Assembly (NCBI GenBank): GCA_005801425.1
Contig: SYDY01000028.1
Coordinates: 1 to 14,154, forward strand
Direction of reading: 5' to 3'
DNA length: 14,154 bases
DNA from: Bdellovibrionales bacterium
GTDB taxonomy: Bacteria; Myxococcota; XYA12-FULL-58-9; SYDY01
A model generated the notes under the pieces. The model was not told the origin of the DNA and searched no databases. It saw only the letters and a program-made list of their open reading frames with translations. The position numbers and the translations under genes are program-made. Within the stretch, counting starts at the first letter, position 1, and the number at the start of each line of letters is the position of its first letter. This document shows, piece after piece, positions 8,505-14,154 of the stretch.

Positions 8505-10322
8505 ATGTGCGGAATCGTTGGTTATATAGGCCCTGACGAAGCATGGACCACCATTGTTGAAGGCCTCAAGCGTCTTGAATACAGAGGATACGACTCTGCA
8601 GGCATTGCCGCTATCGATAGCCAAGGCACTTTGCGTTGTGTGCGACGCAAAGGAAAATTAAACGTACTCTTGAACGCCGTCGGCGGTGATTGGGTGCCCG
8701 GGAAAATAGGCATAGGCCATACCCGGTGGGCCACCCATGGCCGACCTTCCGATGAAAATGCCCATCCTCACTGCATCGACGACATTGCCTTGGTTCACAA
8801 CGGGATCATCGAAAACGCCGCTGAATTGCGCGACATGCTTCTTGCGCAAGGTCAACGCTTTACCAGTGAAACAGACACTGAAGTGATTGCGCATCTCATT
8901 GCGCTGTCCAAAGGGGATTCACTGGAAGAACGCGTTCGAAAAGCGATCCCGCAATTACGCGGCGCCTATTCCATTGCCGTGATTTCATCACAATCACCCG
9001 ATCGTCTTGTGGTCGCCAAACAGGCATCGCCCTTGGTTATCGGCGTCAAAGATGGGGTGGGGCTTATTGCCTCCGATATCCCAGCACTCCTCGATCAAAC
9101 ACAAACATTCATTTTTCTCGAAGATGGTGACATCGCTGTTATTAAACAAAGCGGCATCAACATCACCGACATCAACGGCAAAGCAATCAACCGCCCATCC
9201 AAAACAATCGAGTGGTCGCCTACCATGGCCGAAAAGGGCGGTTACAAACATTTTATGCACAAAGAGCTGCACGAGCAGCCACGCGCCATGGCCGACAGCA
9301 TTCGTGGGCGCGTACGCGCCGATGGCACCGTGCATATTCCCGAAGAAATTTTACACAAATGTGCATCAAGCAGTCGCATTGTTGTATGTGCCTGCGGCAG
9401 CAGTTGGCACGCAGGTCTTGTGGCACGCCTCGCCTTTGAAGATCTAGCCGACATCGCCACCGAAGTCGAACTTGCCAGCGAATTGCGCTATCGCAAGGCA
9501 CTTCTCGATAACCGCAGTGTGGTCATCGCCATCAGTCAATCGGGTGAAACCGCCGATACCATCGCTGCTGTCAAACTCGCCAAAGAACGTGGCGCAACGA
9601 CGATTGCTATTGTGAATGTCATGGAATCATCGCTTGCGCGGCTTTGCGATCATGTATTGTATACACAAGCAGGCCCCGAAATAGGGGTCGCATCCACCAA
9701 GGCACTCACCACGCAAATGGCCGTGTTGATCCTCATGGCCATCGCAGCAGGGCAATACAAACAGGTGTTGTCTGAAACCAGCGCACAACACATCATTGCA
9801 CAAATGCTCGAAATTCCTCGGCATCTCGAATCCATCCTTGAGCGCGAAGAAGAACTCAAATCAATTGCCAACGAGCTTAAATCTGCCCAATCGGCTCTTT
9901 TTATCGGTCGCAGCTACGGTTATCCCGCAGCCCTCGAAGGCGCACTCAAGCTTAAAGAAATTTCGTACATTCATGCCGAAGGCTACGCAGGCGGAGAACT
10001 GAAACATGGTCCTATCGCCCTGGTAGAACCCCGCGTACCTATTGTGGCCATTGCCACCGAAGGGCCAACCTACGACAAGCTTCTTGCCAATATTGCCGAG
10101 GTCAAAGCCCGCGAAGGCCGCGTTTATGCCATCGGTCCCGAAAATGAGCCAAGGCTTGCACACGAAGCCCATAGGCTTTTTACGATTGCACGGGTTCATC
10201 CTGTTTTATCGCCTCTGCTCACCACGGCTGCATTGCAGATCATCGCATACCATGTCGCAGATCAGCTCGGCGCCGATGTTGATCAACCACGCAATCTCGC
10301 CAAGAGTGTTACAGTGGAATAA
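8505..10322 (+). CDS. glmS: Glucosamine-6-phosphate synthase (isomerizing, glutamine-dependent)
   Basis: GlmS converts fructose-6-phosphate and glutamine to glucosamine-6-phosphate and glutamate, the entry step to amino sugars. It is 605 residues, against 609 in E. coli. The start is fixed by MCGIVGYIG, because Cys2 becomes the N-terminal nucleophile of the glutaminase domain. AAGGA (8492-8496) lies 8 nt upstream. The glutaminase domain (to about 240) shows GHTRWATHGRPS, HNGIIEN and SETDTEV. Two SIS domains follow: CACGSSWHAG and ISQSGETADT in the first, and IGRSYGYPAALEGALKLKEI with GGELKHGP (H501) in the second. The C-terminal AKSVTVE carries the expected catalytic lysine (K600). Being 1 bp after glmU, it has no room for a glmS ribozyme, and any control must be on the shared transcript or by other means. 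Confidence 0.98.
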   Translation: MCGIVGYIGPDEAWTTIVEGLKRLEYRGYDSAGIAAIDSQGTLRCVRRKGKLNVLLNAVGGDWVPGKIGIGHTRWATHGRPSDENAHPHCIDDIALVHNGIIENAAELRDMLLAQGQRFTSETDTEVIAHLIALSKGDSLEERVRKAIPQLRGAYSIAVISSQSPDRLVVAKQASPLVIGVKDGVGLIASDIPALLDQTQTFIFLEDGDIAVIKQSGINITDINGKAINRPSKTIEWSPTMAEKGGYKHFMHKELHEQPRAMADSIRGRVRADGTVHIPEEILHKCASSSRIVVCACGSSWHAGLVARLAFEDLADIATEVELASELRYRKALLDNRSVVIAISQSGETADTIAAVKLAKERGATTIAIVNVMESSLARLCDHVLYTQAGPEIGVASTKALTTQMAVLILMAIAAGQYKQVLSETSAQHIIAQMLEIPRHLESILEREEELKSIANELKSAQSALFIGRSYGYPAALEGALKLKEISYIHAEGYAGGELKHGPIALVEPRVPIVAIATEGPTYDKLLANIAEVKAREGRVYAIGPENEPRLAHEAHRLFTIARVHPVLSPLLTTAALQIIAYHVADQLGADVDQPRNLAKSVTVE

Positions 10323-10325
10323 TTG

Positions 10326-11777
10326 TCACACGGCAATCTGTTCGCTTTTCACTGGTCGACTTTTCGCAAACATACACATCGCCAACAACGCACCTACGGC
10401 GTAGGCCGTTTCACGATTGGGATCTTCTTTGAATCGATCATATGTGAGACGAAGCATATCCGAAGGAAGCCAGTCCACACGCGTTTCATCAAAGACACGT
10501 TTTAACTGACCTAAGTTATCATCATCCAAAAGCTGAAGCTCCCAATTTCGTTGTGAGATCGGTGCCTTGTTTCCGATTAAATGATTTGCTGTTCTACGTG
10601 CGCGCTGAAAAACCCGATACATGAAATGCCCCACGCCACCATAACGATGCGCGGTGTTAATAGAATAGGGCGCAACTTTATCCCATACGATGGCAGCAAG
10701 TTTGGGGGAACGCGACCGTATGTATTCAAGCTGAAGTTTTCGATTGGCAAGATAGCGCTCTGGCATCTCACAAACCAAAGGTGCCATGGCATCATCGTAA
10801 AACGGCAATACCAAATTATTCCAATCATCAAAAACACCAACGCCCAATGATGTAAAACGCGGAACCCATGTCATCAATCGAAGTGCACGTAAACGCGCTG
10901 CTGCATCCCCAATTTCAATACGCTTCAAAGAATCCACAAAACGCTCTTGGGCATAGTCTTGAAAATTCCCATCCAATCCCCAGACTCGCCAAAGTGTTTC
11001 TGCAATCCACATTCCACCAGGCTTCACAAAGGACCCAAGCAAATGCTGAAGCTGTGCATCCAAATTGGCTTCAGCCGAAATATTGGGACGATCAAACAAA
11101 ATATCGCCAATGTGCCCCAATACAAACGTGCGTTTTTGAGCACGCAAAATATCAAGAACACCTACCTGACGTACAATGCATGGATCTTCTTCGCAATGAT
11201 TTCGCGCCGCGATATCGTCCAATTTATCCCAAAGATAGCCACGCGGAATTTCGTAAGAGGCATGTTTAAATCCACATGCCGCCGCAACCTCCGCTGCAAT
11301 ACGGTTTTCTTGTGACTCTTTTTTGTAACCGTAGGAATAGCTTTCAACGTCATAATTTTCACACAATGCTGCGGCTAAATTTCGACTGTCTATTCCCGAA
11401 GAAATCGAAAGAAGATTTTTTTTATTTTTACAACCGCGCGAAACTGCGCCGTCAAGCACTTCGGCAAATGCGCGCAATGCTTCACTCGGCGTGCATAAGT
11501 GCTCCTCTTTGTACCATCGCCATCGCGTACTCACCTCTGGCGCATTCCCAGGACGCACAAGATAGCGATGTGCAGGCTTCAGTGTTTTCACATTCGCCAG
11601 ATACGTATCGTCTTCAAAAAAAAAGTTAAGAGAGGCAAACATCGCCATGGCATGCAAATCCAACGTACCATTCCTGTACATCGGTCCGCACGTCAGCGTA
11701 CCCGACTGCATATCGATATAATGTTGCTCAAGTTGTAAAATCGGTGTGTCGATGACGCTGCTATCACTCAATGCCAT
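10326..11777 (-). CDS. Asparagine-synthetase-like ATP pyrophosphatase lacking a glutaminase domain
   Basis: This 483-residue protein matches the C-terminal synthetase half of AsnB-type enzymes, which adenylate a carboxylate and replace AMP with an amine. The PP-loop is LLSISSGIDSR (about 122-132), a variant of SGGLDS with Ser for the first Gly. The second phosphate motif is GHIGDILF (221-228), against GDELF in classical AsnB. ENRIAAEVAAACGF (about 157-170) is the usual helix after the loop. The first 80 residues resemble only the last strands of the glutaminase domain (DLHAMAMFASL...LKPAHRYLV), and there is no N-terminal Cys nucleophile. An in-frame TGA 9 nt before the ATG shows that the domain is absent, not mis-called. 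Homologues of this sort often sit in polysaccharide, antibiotic or lasso-peptide loci. The substrate here is unknown. The gene follows the barrel gene by 41 bp and ends 3 bp from convergent glmS. Confidence 0.85.
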   Translation of the reverse strand: MALSDSSVIDTPILQLEQHYIDMQSGTLTCGPMYRNGTLDLHAMAMFASLNFFFEDDTYLANVKTLKPAHRYLVRPGNAPEVSTRWRWYKEEHLCTPSEALRAFAEVLDGAVSRGCKNKKNLLSISSGIDSRNLAAALCENYDVESYSYGYKKESQENRIAAEVAAACGFKHASYEIPRGYLWDKLDDIAARNHCEEDPCIVRQVGVLDILRAQKRTFVLGHIGDILFDRPNISAEANLDAQLQHLLGSFVKPGGMWIAETLWRVWGLDGNFQDYAQERFVDSLKRIEIGDAAARLRALRLMTWVPRFTSLGVGVFDDWNNLVLPFYDDAMAPLVCEMPERYLANRKLQLEYIRSRSPKLAAIVWDKVAPYSINTAHRYGGVGHFMYRVFQRARRTANHLIGNKAPISQRNWELQLLDDDNLGQLKRVFDETRVDWLPSDMLRLTYDRFKEDPNRETAYAVGALLAMCMFAKSRPVKSEQIAV

Positions 11778-11799
11778 ACGGCATCAAAAACCTATCACT
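11761..11799. repeat. Start-codon inverted repeat flanked by 8-bp direct repeats
   Basis: CTATCACT occurs at 11761-11768 and again at 11792-11799, 31 bp apart start to start. Between the copies, ATGCC (11771-11775) and GGCAT (11780-11784) form a 5-bp inverted repeat with a 4-nt loop. In the minus-strand mRNA the AUG of the AsnB-like gene begins in this loop and ends in the stem. The arrangement could be an operator or a translational control hairpin, or chance. The sequence itself is certain, its function is not. Confidence 0.5.
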
Positions 11800-11818
11800 G
11801 ACAAAAACTCAAGAAATC

Positions 11819-12775
11819 TTACGACCCACTCATATATCCCATGGAGGCATATGCCCGAACAATCGATGCCCCAACACCCGACGTCAGTGCCGTCCCCAAG
11901 CCCACTTGCAACATCCAATGTTTCAAAAAGAGATAACGCACGCCGCCCGCCAGCTCCACCGGTGTCAGTGATGTCGTATCGGAAGTGCCCTTCAAACCAA
12001 AAGGATCGCGTGCATCGGTTGTGCCATAGATATCGATCATCAACGCAAGATCAGGTTGACCCACAAACCCAAACGACGTTGCAAGTCCAAGTTTAAACGT
12101 TAATTCATCATCAAAAGTCGTCGACTGAAATTTCTCTTTCGGACGTACCCTATACCCAACATTGGCGCCCACGCGGAAATGCCTCAAAAATCGACTACTG
12201 AGCCCCAAAGCAGGCGCCACTGTCATCGTGTTGTCCCCTGCGTACGCACGACCATTCGCCGAAGGCACCGTAAAGGGTACAAGAAAAGCAATATCCAATA
12301 CCCCAGCAGCAAGACTTACAATTTTGATCTTCGGAATAAAACGTATATCGCCCAATCCGATGGGTCGCAGGGGTGCTATCGGAACTTCAAGCTGTGCCGC
12401 ATCCAATCGATTGCGATCCTGCCCAGACAGGATCACCAGTGGCATATCGATCCCAAACTCAATCCAGTGAAACAGTCCTATGGATGCTAAGGCATGGATA
12501 TCAAGCCGATGCGCCACCACCGCGCCCGCTTCCTTGCGCAGTCCCCCGTCCGACACCACATCAATGGACAAAGGATTAGATCCGTAATTAATCCCAAGCG
12601 CCGTCGCAAACTGCAAATGCGGGAGCAGTGAGCCACCTTCGGTTGTAAAAAAACCGGTCGGTGAAGGATTGGGATGAAAAGCCTGCAAATCAAATGAGGC
12701 ATACGCCACACCCGTGCCATGAAGCGCCAGAAGAAACGCTACCCCTTGCCAAGCCAATAGCTTCCAAGTCCCCAT
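11819..12775 (-). CDS. Outer-membrane beta-barrel protein (OmpA N-domain-like, no OmpA tail)
   Basis: A 318-residue exported protein. Residues 1-26 are a signal peptide: a lysine, a hydrophobic core WQGVAFLLALHGTGV, and an AYA cleavage site before Ser27. The mature part alternates hydrophobic and polar residues with many glycines and aromatic strand ends, as in barrels. Examples are IGLFHWIEFGIDMPLVI, FRVGANVGYRVRP and LMIDIYGTTD. The order of a FDLQAFHPNPSPTGFFTTEGG opening, then a LLPHLQF...GINYGSNPL segment, then a hydrophobic RLDIHALASIGLFHWIEFGI stretch resembles, from memory, the barrel part of myxobacterial OmpA/MotB-type proteins. No calcium-binding DxDxDG repeats or OmpA peptidoglycan-binding domain follow: the protein stops 41 bp before the next gene. 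No Shine-Dalgarno sequence precedes the ATG. The ligand is unknown, and a general porin or transporter is the main alternative. Confidence 0.8.
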   Translation of the reverse strand: MGTWKLLAWQGVAFLLALHGTGVAYASFDLQAFHPNPSPTGFFTTEGGSLLPHLQFATALGINYGSNPLSIDVVSDGGLRKEAGAVVAHRLDIHALASIGLFHWIEFGIDMPLVILSGQDRNRLDAAQLEVPIAPLRPIGLGDIRFIPKIKIVSLAAGVLDIAFLVPFTVPSANGRAYAGDNTMTVAPALGLSSRFLRHFRVGANVGYRVRPKEKFQSTTFDDELTFKLGLATSFGFVGQPDLALMIDIYGTTDARDPFGLKGTSDTTSLTPVELAGGVRYLFLKHWMLQVGLGTALTSGVGASIVRAYASMGYMSGS

Positions 12776-12794
12776 GTTTTTGAGAGTAATCTAA

Positions 12795-12809
12795 GCACCT
12801 GAAAGGTGC
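12795..12809 (-). terminator. Possible hairpin after atpC
   Basis: In the 49-bp gap between atpC and the barrel gene, GCACCT and AGGTGC form a perfect 6-bp stem with a 3-nt loop. No run of U follows directly on the minus-strand transcript. It may be a weak terminator, an RNA-stability hairpin separating the atp operon from the genes behind it, or neutral. Confidence 0.35.
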
Positions 12810-12824
12810 CATAGTTGAATATTT

Positions 12825-13229
12825 TCAACCGGCAGCAACGGCCAAGCGTGCTTGCGCACGCTGCATACGACACATTTCGTCGCGGTATTCATCAGACAGA
12901 GCATCAAGATTTTTTAATCGCGAGGCCGCATCTTGCAATGCCAATCGGGCACGATCGACATCAATCTCTTCAGCCAGCTCCCCAACTTCCGCCAAAATAA
13001 GAACTTGGCGTTGATCTATCTCAACAGAACCAAAACACACAACCAAACGTTGTACGCCTGCTGCCGTATGCAGCTCGACTGTGCCTGCGCCCAGGGATGC
13101 GAGCAAAGCGGAATGTCCTGGCAAAACCGTGATCTGACCTTGGGTTGTAGGGATAACAACCTGGCTGCATTCGACTTCCGCCAATCGACGTGACGGTGTT
13201 AACACACGAACTGATAATGTTCCGGACAT
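12825..13229 (-). CDS. atpC: F1Fo ATP synthase subunit epsilon
   Basis: Epsilon sits in the central stalk of F1, couples gamma rotation to the c-ring and can inhibit ATP hydrolysis through its C-terminal helices. The 134 residues are of normal length. The N-terminal beta-sandwich (to about 85) shows LSVRVLTPSRRL, VVIPTTQGQITVLPGHSALLASL and a FGSVEIDQRQVLILAE segment. The C-terminal helical pair (about 88-134) begins with DVDRARLALQDA. It follows atpD by 55 bp. An AGGGG about 9 nt before the ATG is an acceptable ribosome binding site. Confidence 0.95.
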   Translation of the reverse strand: MSGTLSVRVLTPSRRLAEVECSQVVIPTTQGQITVLPGHSALLASLGAGTVELHTAAGVQRLVVCFGSVEIDQRQVLILAEVGELAEEIDVDRARLALQDAASRLKNLDALSDEYRDEMCRMQRAQARLAVAAG

Positions 13230-13261
13230 ACCGTCAAACCCCTACGCAACTAACGAAGAAA

Positions 13262-13277
13262 GCGGTCCACGAACCGC
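13262..13277 (-). other. Small inverted repeat between atpD and atpC
   Basis: GCGGT and ACCGC pair over 5 bp around a 6-nt loop, just after the atpD stop codon. On the minus strand it is followed by TTTCTTCG, which is only loosely U-rich. It could tune the relative amount of epsilon against beta, since beta is needed in threefold excess, but the stem is short and may be accidental. Confidence 0.25.
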
Positions 13278-13284
13278 CCCACAA

Positions 13285-14154
<870 letters not shown>

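Overview
This 14.15 kb window is dense, ordinary bacterial chromosome: twelve protein genes, no intergenic gap longer than about 55 bp, and no RNA genes, insertion sequences, CRISPR arrays or prophage genes that I can see. The gene content is that of a Gram-negative bacterium, since it includes an outer-membrane beta-barrel protein with a signal peptide. Three features fit a member of the former Deltaproteobacteria (Myxococcota, Bdellovibrionota or a relative). These are the helicase-gatC-gatA-gatB order, the glmU-glmS pair, and a barrel protein resembling the N-terminal part of myxobacterial OmpA-type proteins. This placement is an inference from memory and no species is claimed. Base composition looks near 50% GC and even throughout, so there is no sign of recent transfer.

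Layout. Positions 1-4832 (minus strand) hold a tight unit read right to left: a PcrA/UvrD-type helicase, gatC, gatA and gatB, the last cut by the window edge. The gat genes encode the amidotransferase that makes Gln-tRNA(Gln) and/or Asn-tRNA(Asn). Positions 4882-5712 (plus) hold an unrecognised 276-residue soluble protein, divergent from the helicase. It ends tail to tail with a zinc-ribbon/RDD membrane protein (5709-6338, minus), which lies downstream of rsmE, a 16S rRNA methyltransferase (6362-7051, minus). Divergent from rsmE is the amino-sugar pair glmU and glmS (7103-10322, plus), which makes glucosamine-6-phosphate and then UDP-GlcNAc for peptidoglycan and lipopolysaccharide.

Positions 10326-14154 (minus) read right to left as atpD (partial), atpC, the outer-membrane barrel protein, and an asparagine-synthetase-like ATP pyrophosphatase without its glutaminase domain. 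In many proteobacteria the atp operon is followed directly by glmU-glmS in the same direction. Here the same neighbours occur, but glmUS is inverted and two accessory genes lie between.

Nothing here is clearly a new biological system. The items most worth a second look are the glutaminase-less AsnB-like protein next to a barrel lacking an OmpA domain, and a start-codon hairpin flanked by 8-bp direct repeats at the AsnB-like gene. Next come an unusual stretch in AtpD just before its conserved [10 protein letters not shown] segment, and the unknown gene at 4882-5712.
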